A stretch of DNA of 64,000 bases from Saccharibacillus sp. O23 (lineage in GTDB: Bacteria > Bacillota > Bacilli > Paenibacillales > Paenibacillaceae), in the NCBI RefSeq assembly GCF_002205895.1, contig NZ_NJDE01000025.1, forward strand, positions 186,001 to 250,000, read 5' to 3'. This document shows, one piece after another, positions 18,175-26,247 of the stretch (position 1 is the first letter of the stretch; every line of letters begins with the position of its first letter). The notes below the pieces were generated by a model. It worked only from the letters and a program-made list of their open reading frames with translations, searched no databases and was not told the DNA's origin. Both the position numbers and the translations under genes were made by a program.

Positions 18175-19167
18175 ATGAAAGCCGTCGTACACCGAGGATT
18201 GGGCGGACAGGAGCTTCTCGCGTATCGGAACGTTCCCGATCCGGTGCCCGATCCCGGAGAAGTTGTCGTCCATTTGAAAACCGCCGGATTGAACCATCGC
18301 GACTTATTCGTGATGAAAGACCGCGCGCATCCCGAACGCGAATGGATTCCCGGCTCGGACGGAGCCGGAATCGTCGAAGCGGTCGGAGCGGGCGTCGAAA
18401 ACGTTCGCCCCGGCGATCGCGTCGTCATTCATCCGACGCTCGGTTGGGAGCGCGCCGACGAAATCCCGGAAGTGCCCGCCATTCTGGGCGGCCCTTCCGC
18501 GGGCACGTTCGCCGAACTCGTCGCCGTTCCCGCCGCGAACGTCTTCGCCAAGCCCGATTTCCTGACTTGGGAAGAAGCGGGCGTGCTGCCGCTGTCCGCG
18601 CTCACCGCTTATCGCGCTTTGTTCGGCCGGGGCCGACTGAAGCCCGAAGAGTCTCTGCTCGTCACCGGCATCGGCGGCGGCGTCGCCACTTACGCGCTGA
18701 TGATGGCCAAAGCGGCAGGCGCTTCGGTCGCCGTCACGTCCCGAAGCGCGGACAAGCTGCGCAAAGCTCTCGCGCTCGGCGCCGATCTCGCGCTGGACAA
18801 CGCCGCGGACTGGGCAAGCGTTCCCGGCATGCGCAAAGCCGATTTGATTCTCGACAGCGTCGGCGGCGCGTTGTTCCCCCGTTTTTTCGCGCTGCTGAAT
18901 CCGGGAGGCCGAATCGTCAGCCTCGGAGCCAGCAGCGACGCGCGGATCGAGCTGTCTTTGCGCGAATTATTTTTCTCGCAGTTCGGTTTGATAGGCACTT
19001 CGATGGGCAGCCGGGAAGAATTTATCGAGATGCTGCATTTCGTCGAGACTCATCGTATCCGTCCTGTCGTGGACTCCGTTCGCCCGCTGTCCGACGCGGC
19101 TTCGGCATTCGATCGGTTGGTATCCGGGAGCCAGTTCGGCAATCTCGCGATTCGGATCTCCGACTGA
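18175..19167 (+). CDS. Zinc-type alcohol dehydrogenase-like quinone oxidoreductase
   Basis: A 330-residue medium-chain dehydrogenase/reductase of the quinone oxidoreductase kind (YogA-like). The GroES-like domain carries LNHRDLFVMKDR and GSDGAGIVEAVG; the Rossmann domain has the NADPH loop LVTGIGGGVATYALMMAKA and DLILDSVGG. The usual catalytic zinc cysteine is replaced (N-H-R-D), so it is probably a zinc-independent NADPH:quinone reductase. It has AAAGGATGA ahead of the ATG and is divergent from the HxlR regulator, which suggests induction by electrophiles or quinones. Confidence 0.85.
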   Translation: MKAVVHRGLGGQELLAYRNVPDPVPDPGEVVVHLKTAGLNHRDLFVMKDRAHPEREWIPGSDGAGIVEAVGAGVENVRPGDRVVIHPTLGWERADEIPEVPAILGGPSAGTFAELVAVPAANVFAKPDFLTWEEAGVLPLSALTAYRALFGRGRLKPEESLLVTGIGGGVATYALMMAKAAGASVAVTSRSADKLRKALALGADLALDNAADWASVPGMRKADLILDSVGGALFPRFFALLNPGGRIVSLGASSDARIELSLRELFFSQFGLIGTSMGSREEFIEMLHFVETHRIRPVVDSVRPLSDAASAFDRLVSGSQFGNLAIRISD

Positions 19168-19267
19168 CCTTGGCGGCCGCGTCCTTCATGCGCGGACAGC
19201 GCTTCAACGCTCCTTTTTCGTCCGCAAAAATTGTTAACCCGACTACTATACCGGTTTAAAGCGTTCA

Positions 19268-19276
19268 TGTTATAAT
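19268..19276 (+). promoter_or_regulatory. Extended -10 promoter for cimA
   Basis: TGTTATAAT, a consensus extended -10 element, 34 nt ahead of the cimA ATG. No good -35 was found at 17 nt, consistent with an extended -10 promoter. Confidence 0.5.
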
Positions 19277-19309
19277 CGACAATTAATACGGACGGAAGGG
19301 AGCAGTTCC

Positions 19310-20935
19310 ATGACACGGTCCATCACCATTTTCGATACGACATTAAGAGACGGCACGCAGGGGGAAGGCATCAGCCTGTCGGCCGACGATAAACTGAAGA
19401 TCGCCGCCAAGCTCGACGAACTCGGCGTTCATTATATCGAAGGAGGCAACCCGGGCAGCAACGGCAAAGACGTGGAATTTTTCCGTCGCGTGCAGGAGCT
19501 GGGTCTCAAAGCGAAGATTACCGCGTTCGGCAGCACGCGCCGCAAAGGCGCTTCGGCCGAAGACGACGAAAACCTGAAACGCATCGCCGAATCGGGCGCG
19601 CAAGCGGCAACGCTGGTGGGCAAGTCTTGGGACTTCCATGTCCATACGGCGCTTCAGACCACGCTCGAAGAAAATCTCGCGATGATCGAAGACTCGATCC
19701 GTTATCTCAAAAAGCGCGGATTGGAAGTCATTTTCGACGCCGAACATTTCTTCGATGGATACAAACATAATCCCGACTACGCCAAGTCCGTGCTGCGCGC
19801 CGCTTCGGACGCCGGAGCCGACTGGCTGGTGCTCTGCGACACGAACGGCGGCACGATGCCGGGCGAGATCCGAAGCGCGGTAGAAGCGCTGTCGGCGGAG
19901 ATGCCGGACGCTCGGCTGGGCATCCACACGCACAACGATTGCGAACTTGCCGTCGCCAACGCGTTGAGCGCGGTAGCCGCGGGCGCTCTTCAAGTGCAGG
20001 GCACGATCAACGGTTACGGCGAGCGCTGCGGCAACGCCAATCTGTGTTCGGTCATTCCGAACCTTCAATTGAAGTTTGGCCTGAACTGCCTGCCCGAAGA
20101 AAAGCTGGCGCTGCTCGTTCCGACGGCCCGTTACGTCAGCGAGATCGCCAACGTGCATATGCCGAACGGGCAGCCGTATGTCGGCAGCGCGGCGTTCGCG
20201 CATAAAGGCGGCATCCATGTCTCCGCGATCCTGCGCGATTCCCGCACGTACGAGCATATCTCTCCCGAACGTGTCGGAAACAAACAGCGCGTGCTCGTCT
20301 CCGAACTTGCCGGCCAGAGCAATTTGATCTCGAAAGCGCAGGAACTCGGCATCGAGCTCGATCCCAAAAGCCCTCAGGCTTCCGAGACGATCAACCGGAT
20401 CAAAGATCTGGAACATCGCGGCTATCAGTTCGAAGGCGCCGATGCTTCGCTCGAACTGCTGCTGCGCGAAGCGGACGGCGAAGTGCGAGAGCTGTTCACG
20501 TTCGAGTCGTTCAAGATGCTGGTGGAGAAATCGGCCGGCAAACCCGTCGTATCGGAAGCGTTCGTCAAACTGCGGATCGGCGGCGAAAGCCTCTACACGG
20601 CCGGCGAAGGCAACGGTCCGGTCAACGCGCTCGATAACGCGCTCCGCAAAGCGCTGCTGCAATATTATCCGAAGCTCACCGATATGCATCTGAGCGACTA
20701 CAAAGTCCGCGTGCTGGACGACAAAGAAGCGACCGCTTCCAAAGTTCGCGTCTTGATCGAATCCCGCGACGCGAAGAATGCTTGGAGTACCGTCGGCGTG
20801 TCCGGCAACGTGATCGAAGCCAGTTGGGAAGCGCTGGTCGACAGCATGCGCTACGCGCTGCTCGGCCAAGAACCGCAAGGATCGGGACCGGGGACGTATA
20901 CGGCCGAACCGAGACCCGGCCTTCTCAATCATTGA
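19310..20935 (+). CDS. cimA: Citramalate synthase
   Basis: A 541-residue enzyme of the LeuA/CimA family that condenses pyruvate with acetyl-CoA to (R)-citramalate, the threonine-independent entry to isoleucine synthesis. The catalytic TIM barrel opens with FDTTLRDGTQGEG; HTHNDCELAVANAL carries the metal-binding histidines and GTINGYGERCGN the family signature. A C-terminal regulatory LeuA dimer domain (about 400-520) is present. Full length; ATG behind GGAAGGGAG. The gene is single. CimA rather than isopropylmalate synthase is chosen because of the GEGISLS and NPGSNGKD motifs. Confidence 0.93.
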   Translation: MTRSITIFDTTLRDGTQGEGISLSADDKLKIAAKLDELGVHYIEGGNPGSNGKDVEFFRRVQELGLKAKITAFGSTRRKGASAEDDENLKRIAESGAQAATLVGKSWDFHVHTALQTTLEENLAMIEDSIRYLKKRGLEVIFDAEHFFDGYKHNPDYAKSVLRAASDAGADWLVLCDTNGGTMPGEIRSAVEALSAEMPDARLGIHTHNDCELAVANALSAVAAGALQVQGTINGYGERCGNANLCSVIPNLQLKFGLNCLPEEKLALLVPTARYVSEIANVHMPNGQPYVGSAAFAHKGGIHVSAILRDSRTYEHISPERVGNKQRVLVSELAGQSNLISKAQELGIELDPKSPQASETINRIKDLEHRGYQFEGADASLELLLREADGEVRELFTFESFKMLVEKSAGKPVVSEAFVKLRIGGESLYTAGEGNGPVNALDNALRKALLQYYPKLTDMHLSDYKVRVLDDKEATASKVRVLIESRDAKNAWSTVGVSGNVIEASWEALVDSMRYALLGQEPQGSGPGTYTAEPRPGLLNH

Positions 20936-20953
20936 TCTTTGGGCCGGCGCAAC

Positions 20954-20985
20954 AAAAAAACGGCTTCCCGCCGCAGCGGAAAGCC
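20954..20985 (-). terminator. Minus-strand terminator for the amtB operon
   Basis: Read on the minus strand, GGCTTTCCGC and GCGGGAAGCC arms are followed by TTTTTTT. It is the first T-tract hairpin downstream of the minus-strand exonuclease gene, about 275 nt beyond its stop. Confidence 0.6.
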
Positions 20986-21217
20986 CAGTTGAGAGGGGTA
21001 AACATGGGTAGCAAGCTCTGAGAAAGCGGCGTTTCGCCCGTTCGGCAGTACCGGTTTCCGCGAGAAATACGGTCTGCTCGGACGAAGCCCGTTTCGCTGC
21101 GAGCCTGCGGGGTAAAACAGATAATCGCGCGGCGGGCGGCATGCGGACCGAAATCGCGCTTCGGTCCGCACCGTAACGCCGTACCCGCCGCAGGCCGCAC
21201 GCTTCGTCCCGAATCCA

Positions 21218-21255
21218 GGCGCCGACTTCCGTTCTACGCGGAAGCGGCGCTTTTT
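21218..21255 (+). terminator. Plus-strand intrinsic terminator
   Basis: GGCGCCGACTTCCG and CGGAAGCGGCGC arms (one bulge) followed by TTTTT. It implies plus-strand transcription through the region behind cimA. Confidence 0.75.
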
Positions 21256-21260
21256 CGGTT

Positions 21261-21998
21261 CTACGTGTTGCCCAGTCTGGCATAGAGATCGCCGAGCGTG
21301 GAGATCTGATTGTCTTTGACCCGATCGAGATAACCGCCCCAAAGCTTCGCCGTCATCAGGGAATCGCCGAGCGCGTGATGACGCTGCTTGATTTCGATGC
21401 CTTCTTCCGCCAATAATTCGTCCAGTCCGTAATGGCTTCGGAAAGGACTCAGCAATTTGGCGATCATCATCGTGTCGATGACCCGATGGTTAAGATGCGA
21501 TTTGGACGTTTTCCAGAGCGCCGTATTGAGAAACGCTTTGTCGTGCGCGCTGGCATGGGCTACCAATACCGAATGTCCGATAAACGCCATAAAATCGTGC
21601 AGCGCTTCGATCAGCGGAGGCGCCTCCTCTACCATCTCCGGAGTAATGCCGGTCAAATCGGTGATGTGAGGAGGAATCTCGATCCGCGGATTGACGAGCG
21701 TATAGAACGTCTCGCTTTCCAGCACTTGGCTGCCTTTCATCTTTACCGCTCCGAAAGACAAGATCTCGTCGCCTTTCTGGCAGTTGAAGCCTGTCGTCTC
21801 CAGATCGAATACGATGGTCTCCAGCTCGGAAAGCGGCGTGATCAACGCTTCGGGTCTGCGCTGCTCCCGGCTGAGCGAGCGGATAAACGCCATCTGCTGG
21901 GCGCTCTGCCCTCTGAATACCGAAGCCACCGCGGAAGGCACGCCTCCGCTGCGCAGCATATTCCAAAATCCGCTTCCCGACCCGGCCGGATCTTTCAT
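21261..21998 (-). CDS. DnaQ-like 3'-5' exonuclease
   Basis: A 245-residue DEDDh exonuclease similar to the epsilon proofreading subunit. The three Exo motifs are FDLETTG, VAHASAHDKAFL and HHALGDSLMTA. About 55 N-terminal residues precede the nuclease domain and include SLSREQRRPEALI. Its ATG overlaps the TGA of the DUF294 gene (ATGA). It is the last gene of an amtB-DUF294-exonuclease operon. A role in repair or RNA turnover is possible; the partner in this operon suggests that both proteins act together, which is unproven. Confidence 0.9.
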   Translation of the reverse strand: MKDPAGSGSGFWNMLRSGGVPSAVASVFRGQSAQQMAFIRSLSREQRRPEALITPLSELETIVFDLETTGFNCQKGDEILSFGAVKMKGSQVLESETFYTLVNPRIEIPPHITDLTGITPEMVEEAPPLIEALHDFMAFIGHSVLVAHASAHDKAFLNTALWKTSKSHLNHRVIDTMMIAKLLSPFRSHYGLDELLAEEGIEIKQRHHALGDSLMTAKLWGGYLDRVKDNQISTLGDLYARLGNT

Positions 21999-23083
21999 GC
22001 GCGTCTCCTTTCCGCGAACCTAAGCTGACGCTGAAGCACGCGATGCAGTTTGCGTACCAGAACCAAGCTGTCGCGGAGCTCGTAGAACTGCTCCTTTTTT
22101 TTCAACTCGGCGTTCGGCAGATAACCGCTGCTCTGAAGCAGACCCGCGCGCTCCGTGATTTCCGTCATCCCGCGAAGCCGAAGCGCCGTCAGGAACGCTT
22201 CGTAAGCCGGCTCGATCAGCGGAAGCGATGCCGCTTCGAGTTGGATCAACCGCTGCATCCGGCGCAGCGTGGACGACTCCTCGACGCCGTGCTGAAGCGC
22301 CATGAATCGCGCGGCGTTGACGAGCGGGATATACATCCCGTATTTGACGTCGAAATCTCCCGCATTGTCGCCGAAACGCTCGGTCATCACCTGACCCAGT
22401 ACGTTCAATGTCTTTTTGTGCCGGACCGTATTGCGCAGAATCGCCGCGTGAAGATCGGCATTGCCGCGCAGCCCTTCGTAAAAGCTCCGTTTCCAGCTTT
22501 CCGCCAGCGCGGCGTCGCCCGCGATCAGACGGAAATCGGAAGCGATGATCAGATAGCGGACCGGCTCCCAACTGAGGTCGCTTCTCCACTCTTCGAGCTG
22601 CGCCGCCCATTCCGAAGACGTGCGCCGCCACCTCGGCTCCGAACACATCACTTTTCCTTCGCATTTCTCGTACCCCGCCGTTTCCAGAATGTCCGTCAGC
22701 CGGCGGCCGAACTCGTCAAAGTACCCGTCTTTGTCCGCATGCTCCGCATCCGACAAAATCAATCCGTTATCTTGATCGCTCCACAGCGTCTGTTCCCGTC
22801 TGCCCGCGCTGCCGAAAACGACAAAAGCATAAGAGACAGGAGGCCGACCGAAGCCTGCCTCCTCCATCTCATGCTCGCATAATTCGACCGCATGCCTCAT
22901 CAGCCGATCGTGCATGTCATTGACAGAAGCGTTCCAGCCGAGAACGTCTCGGCTGTCGTAGGCTTCCCTTAATTGGCCCTGCATGGCGACCCGCCTCTCG
23001 CGAAGCTCCTCGGGGGAACGGATCTGCGAAAAATCCTCATAGGATGTCGACAAATAGTCCGCGTACGAATCGGTTGGCTTCAC
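21995..23083 (-). CDS. DUF294 nucleotidyltransferase-like protein
   Basis: A protein of about 362 residues with a GlnD-like nucleotidyltransferase fold: the motif VVFGSAGRREQTLWSDQDNGLI has the GS and D-x-D signature of the DUF294 family, followed by the DUF294_C all-alpha domain (FMALQHGVEES). There are no CBS or cAMP-binding domains, which many relatives have. Start is placed at GTG 23083 (VKPTDSYADYL) behind AAAGGGGG; the ATG six codons earlier is less well placed. It follows amtB by 29 nt and overlaps the exonuclease gene. A GlnD-like protein next to an ammonium transporter without PII is notable. Confidence 0.87.
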   Translation of the reverse strand: MKPTDSYADYLSTSYEDFSQIRSPEELRERRVAMQGQLREAYDSRDVLGWNASVNDMHDRLMRHAVELCEHEMEEAGFGRPPVSYAFVVFGSAGRREQTLWSDQDNGLILSDAEHADKDGYFDEFGRRLTDILETAGYEKCEGKVMCSEPRWRRTSSEWAAQLEEWRSDLSWEPVRYLIIASDFRLIAGDAALAESWKRSFYEGLRGNADLHAAILRNTVRHKKTLNVLGQVMTERFGDNAGDFDVKYGMYIPLVNAARFMALQHGVEESSTLRRMQRLIQLEAASLPLIEPAYEAFLTALRLRGMTEITERAGLLQSSGYLPNAELKKKEQFYELRDSLVLVRKLHRVLQRQLRFAERRRA

Positions 23084-23112
23084 CGGATTCCCCCTTTCCA
23101 TCTTCTCGAAAT

Positions 23113-24540
23113 TCAGGCGTTAGCCGGAGTGCGCGTCGTGCTTGCTTCCGGGTTGGTCGGACCGTGGAAAGTCGTTTCGCCCGCCATTTTCATTTGTTCA
23201 GGGTAACCGTAGTTGCCGTGTTCGCTGATGTCCAGACCCATCATTTCTTCTTCTTCCGTTACGCGAATGCCCATCGTTGCTTTCATGATCGCGAAGATCA
23301 CGAAGGTTACGACGCCCACGAAAGCCAGAGTGCCGATAACGCCCAGCGCTTGCACGCCCAATTGGTGCAGCCCGCCGCCGTAGAACAGACCCGCTTGACC
23401 CAGACCTTTATCCGTGGACAAGGAAGGCATTGCGAAGAATCCCGTGGAAAGCGCGCCCCAGATCCCTGCGATCCCGTGTACGGAGAACGCGTAGACCGGA
23501 TCGTCGACGCCCGCTCTTTCGAACCATTGCGCCGTGAAGAATGTCAGAACGCCCGCGACCAGACCGATCACGACCGCCGCCCAAGGCGCGACGAACGCGC
23601 AGGAACCGGTAATGGCGACCAGTGCCGCCAGCACGCCGTTCAGCATGCTCGGAATGTCGGCTTTGCCGAACACGACCCAGGAGATCAACAGAGCCGCTAC
23701 GCCGCCTGCCGCTGCGGCAATATTCGTCGTCAGGGCTACATAAGCGAAGAATCCGTCCATGACCGTCAAAGCGCTGCCCGGGTTGAAGCCGAACCAGCCT
23801 ACCCAGAGAATGATGACGCCCAGCACGGACAATACTTGGTTGTGACCCAGAATGCTGTTCGGTTTACCGTCTTTTCCGTATTTACCCAGACGAGGCTTGA
23901 GCATAACCGTCGCGACCAGCGCCGCCGTGGCACCCGTCAAGTGAACGACCGTCGAACCGGCGAAGTCTTGCATGCCCATCGATCCGAGCCAGCCGCCGCC
24001 CCATACCCAGTGCGCGATAACCGGATAGATCACGATCGTGAAGAGGGCGCCGAATACGATGTATACGCTAAGTTTGGCGCGTTCCGCCAGACCGCCTCCG
24101 GCGATCGCCAGCGATACGCCCGCGAAAGCGAGGTGGAAAAGGAACATCAGCGAGACCGGCAGGCCGTAACCGTTCACCGAATCGAACGATGCCGCTTGGC
24201 CTTCTCCTCCGAAGAAGAAACCTTCGAAGCCGAAGAATCCGTTACCGTTGCCGAAGCCGAACGCGAAACCGAAAGCCCAGAACGCGACGCTCGCGACGCC
24301 GAAGGAAAGGATCGTTTTGCCCGCTACGTGCCCGGCGTTCTTCATCCGGACCGAACCGGCTTCGAGCAATGCGAATCCGGCTTGCATGAAGATAACCAGT
24401 ACCGCCGCGATAAACACGAATGCCATGTTCACGCCGTTCGTAAGCGTCGTGCCGTCAACGGCTTCCGCCGCGTACGCGCTGACCGGGAACGCCGATACCG
24501 CCGCTAATGCTCCGATTCCTGCCCACCATTTCTTCTTCAT
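23113..24540 (-). CDS. amtB: Ammonium transporter
   Basis: A 475-residue Amt/Mep/Rh channel with a signal peptide (1-25, ending VSAYAA), eleven membrane helices and typical signatures such as FMQAGFALLEAGSVRMKNAGH and the substrate-lumen His regions (HLTGATAALVA, FSVHGIAGIWGAL). The C-terminal cytoplasmic tail is long and ends with PTNPEASTTRTPANA. The leader holds a strong promoter and a perfect GlnR/TnrA box, so expression should follow nitrogen status. No PII gene (glnK) is adjacent, unlike in most bacteria. Confidence 0.96.
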   Translation of the reverse strand: MKKKWWAGIGALAAVSAFPVSAYAAEAVDGTTLTNGVNMAFVFIAAVLVIFMQAGFALLEAGSVRMKNAGHVAGKTILSFGVASVAFWAFGFAFGFGNGNGFFGFEGFFFGGEGQAASFDSVNGYGLPVSLMFLFHLAFAGVSLAIAGGGLAERAKLSVYIVFGALFTIVIYPVIAHWVWGGGWLGSMGMQDFAGSTVVHLTGATAALVATVMLKPRLGKYGKDGKPNSILGHNQVLSVLGVIILWVGWFGFNPGSALTVMDGFFAYVALTTNIAAAAGGVAALLISWVVFGKADIPSMLNGVLAALVAITGSCAFVAPWAAVVIGLVAGVLTFFTAQWFERAGVDDPVYAFSVHGIAGIWGALSTGFFAMPSLSTDKGLGQAGLFYGGGLHQLGVQALGVIGTLAFVGVVTFVIFAIMKATMGIRVTEEEEMMGLDISEHGNYGYPEQMKMAGETTFHGPTNPEASTTRTPANA

Positions 24541-24558
24541 TTCCCCACACCCTCTTCA

Positions 24559-24575
24559 TGTAATTTTATCTAACA
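24559..24575. promoter_or_regulatory. GlnR/TnrA box in the amtB leader
   Basis: TGTAATTTTATCTAACA matches the TGTNA-N7-TNACA consensus exactly. It lies between the amtB transcription start and its start codon, a position expected for repression rather than activation. The regulator itself is not in the window. Confidence 0.75.
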
Positions 24576-24596
24576 TTATGTGAAACTCTTGGTGTC

Positions 24597-24625
24597 ATTA
24601 TAAACCGCGGCAAGAAAGCTGACAA
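24597..24625 (-). promoter_or_regulatory. amtB sigma-A promoter
   Basis: Minus-strand TTGTCA (24620-24625) and TATAAT (24597-24602), spacer 17 nt, about 50 nt ahead of the amtB start codon. Confidence 0.8.
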
Positions 24626-24731
24626 GTGTATTTTCATAAAAAAATCCGATTTATTTCAGAATTTTTTTCGAACGAAAAGATCTACTCGCGTTAATGCGAC
24701 AGAGAGCGCTTTCAGGTCGAAACCATAACGT

Positions 24732-24760
24732 TTGACTGTATGCTTTTAGTTGGCTATAAT
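24732..24760 (+). promoter_or_regulatory. Promoter of the MerR-family gene
   Basis: TTGACT (24732-24737) and TATAAT (24755-24760) with a 17-nt spacer, divergent from the amtB promoter and 78 nt ahead of the regulator start. Confidence 0.8.
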
Positions 24761-24837
24761 TGAATTTGTCAAGGTCATCTTTTGATATCTGCTTACTTTT
24801 ACTACTGTTAAGGAAAGGGTGAGACGGCGATGGGGAT

Positions 24838-25266
24838 ATGAAACTGTTCCGGATCGGCGAGCTGGCAAAGGCGGCGGGCACCAGCGAACGGACCATCGAC
24901 TATTACACCAAGCTGGGTTTGATCCAGCCGCGCGACCGGTCGATGACCAATTACCGATTATACGGACCTGAAACTTTGCTCCGTCTGCAGCGTATTCATG
25001 AGTTGAAAGAAGAGAAATTTACATTAGAAGAGATTCGGGAACGGCTGGACCGATGGAACGCGGCCAGCGGCGACGAACGGGTTTCGGAAAAGCTGACATT
25101 GCTTGAAAGCCATCTCGCGCAAATCGAGAAAGAGTTGAAAGAATTGCAGCCGATGCTCCAAGATCTCGATCCGGCGCAGGCCCGCAAGACGTTCTCGCAG
25201 CTTGTCCCGCAAGGTATCGCCTGCATCGAAGCGATCAAGCTGCTGCTCGGGCAGAATCTCATGTAA
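24838..25266 (+). CDS. MerR-family transcriptional regulator
   Basis: A 142-residue regulator with an N-terminal winged helix (LFRIGELAKAAGTSERTIDYYTKLGLI) and a long dimerisation coil (LTLLESHLAQIEKELKELQ). The C-terminal effector part (QLVPQGIACIEAIKLLLGQNLM) has one cysteine and no obvious metal site. The start codon has a GATGGGGAT rather than a strong ribosome binding site. It is divergent from amtB and upstream of the YugP gene, but a palindromic repeat separates it from yugP, so operon membership is unlikely. The ligand is unknown. Confidence 0.88.
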   Translation: MKLFRIGELAKAAGTSERTIDYYTKLGLIQPRDRSMTNYRLYGPETLLRLQRIHELKEEKFTLEEIRERLDRWNAASGDERVSEKLTLLESHLAQIEKELKELQPMLQDLDPAQARKTFSQLVPQGIACIEAIKLLLGQNLM

Positions 25267-25268
25267 GA

Positions 25269-25328
25269 GTACCTTGTCGACTCTTAATCAAAGGTTCTTA
25301 CCTTTATCGTCTATCGTCGACAAGGTAC
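25269..25328. repeat. Dispersed palindromic repeat, copy 1
   Basis: Perfect 13-bp inverted repeat GTACCTTGTCGAC...GTCGACAAGGTAC around a 34-nt centre that contains TCTTAATCA and CCTTTATCGT. It starts a few bases after the MerR gene stop. Related copies are at 29367-29497 and 40930-40950. Confidence 0.8.
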
Positions 25329-25365
25329 AAGTAAGGTTCTCGACAAAAATTGGAGGGAAACGAGT

Positions 25366-26046
25366 ATGAGCTTTAACACTTTTATGTACATTCTGATCAT
25401 CCCGGCGTTCATTCTGACGATCTGGGCTCAGTTCCGGGTCAAAGGCACTTATAACAAATGGCGCGAAATTCCGGTGAACAGCGGCATCACCGGTTATCAA
25501 GCCGCTCGCCATATGCTGGATACGAACGGCCTGCAGGACGTGCAGATCGTGACGGTTCCGGGCACGCTGTCCGACCATTACAATCCGGTCAACCGGACGG
25601 TCGCTTTATCCGAAGACGTCTACTACGGCAACAGCATCTCGTCCGTCTCGGTCGCCTGCCACGAGATCGGCCACGCCATTCAGCACAAAGAAGCTTATCC
25701 GATGCTGTCTCTGCGCCACAAGATCTTCCCGGTCGTCAACTTCGCTTCCGGTATCGCCCCGTTCTTGATCTTGGCGGGCTTCCTGTTCAGCGCCACCGGC
25801 TTGATCGGCGTCGGCATTTTGTTCTTCGCCGTCACCGTCGTATTCCAACTGATCACGCTGCCGGTCGAATTCAATGCCAGCAACCGCGCGCGGGAGATCA
25901 TGGTCTCCGAAGGCTTTATCACCAACGAAGAAGAACGCGGAGTCGGCAAAGTCTTGAACGCCGCCGCTCTGACTTACGTAGCCGCGGCTTTGGTTTCGCT
26001 GCTCGAATTGATTCGTCTGATCGGCATTTTCAATAACCGCGATTAA
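25366..26046 (+). CDS. yugP: Membrane zinc metallopeptidase (YugP family)
   Basis: A 226-residue integral membrane protease of the YugP/DUF1696-like zinc peptidase family. The active site HEIGH (99-103) lies after the first membrane helix and in the frame VACHEIGHAIQHKEAYP; a Glu ligand can come from PVEFNASNRAREI. Three or four further hydrophobic segments follow (FASGIAPFLILAGFLFSATG, IGVGILFFAVTVVFQLITLP, ALTYVAAALVSLLELIRLI). ATG behind GGAGGGAAA. Its substrates are unknown. Confidence 0.9.
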   Translation: MSFNTFMYILIIPAFILTIWAQFRVKGTYNKWREIPVNSGITGYQAARHMLDTNGLQDVQIVTVPGTLSDHYNPVNRTVALSEDVYYGNSISSVSVACHEIGHAIQHKEAYPMLSLRHKIFPVVNFASGIAPFLILAGFLFSATGLIGVGILFFAVTVVFQLITLPVEFNASNRAREIMVSEGFITNEEERGVGKVLNAAALTYVAAALVSLLELIRLIGIFNNRD

Positions 26047-26247
26047 CCCCTGAACCGGCGAAGGCATCCGTCCTCCGCCGGTTTTTCCGTATTCTCTGCG
26101 GACGCAGCCGCCTATCCGTGCCGTTCGAGCCTCGAGCCGAGGCTTCAATCAAGAAATATTAGCTAAGTTGCCGGGTTTTATGGTACTATACAGCTACTTT
26201 GAAGAGTTGAACTCGATCGCGGTTTTCGCACAAAAAGGAGAAGGTTC

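Larger units (their letters stand above)
20950..21257 (+). ncRNA. Structured non-coding region behind cimA (candidate RNA)
   Basis: No convincing gene occupies this 325-nt gap. On the plus strand it contains a GGCTTCCCGC/GCGGAAAGCC hairpin, a GAGAGGGG ribosome-binding-like site followed by a five-codon ORF (MGSKL), a perfect 10-bp hairpin GCGGACCGAA/TTCGGTCCGC (21143-21169), a longer-range pairing of GCCTGCGG with CCGCAGGC, and a final intrinsic terminator. That is the layout of a structured transcript or of a long attenuated 3' UTR. No known RNA family was recognised. Confidence 0.3.

Noticed and set aside
23044-24507. Long plus-strand open frame opposite amtB
   Set aside because: It is a codon-bias shadow of amtB with Arg/Asp/Glu-rich low-quality sequence and no start signals.
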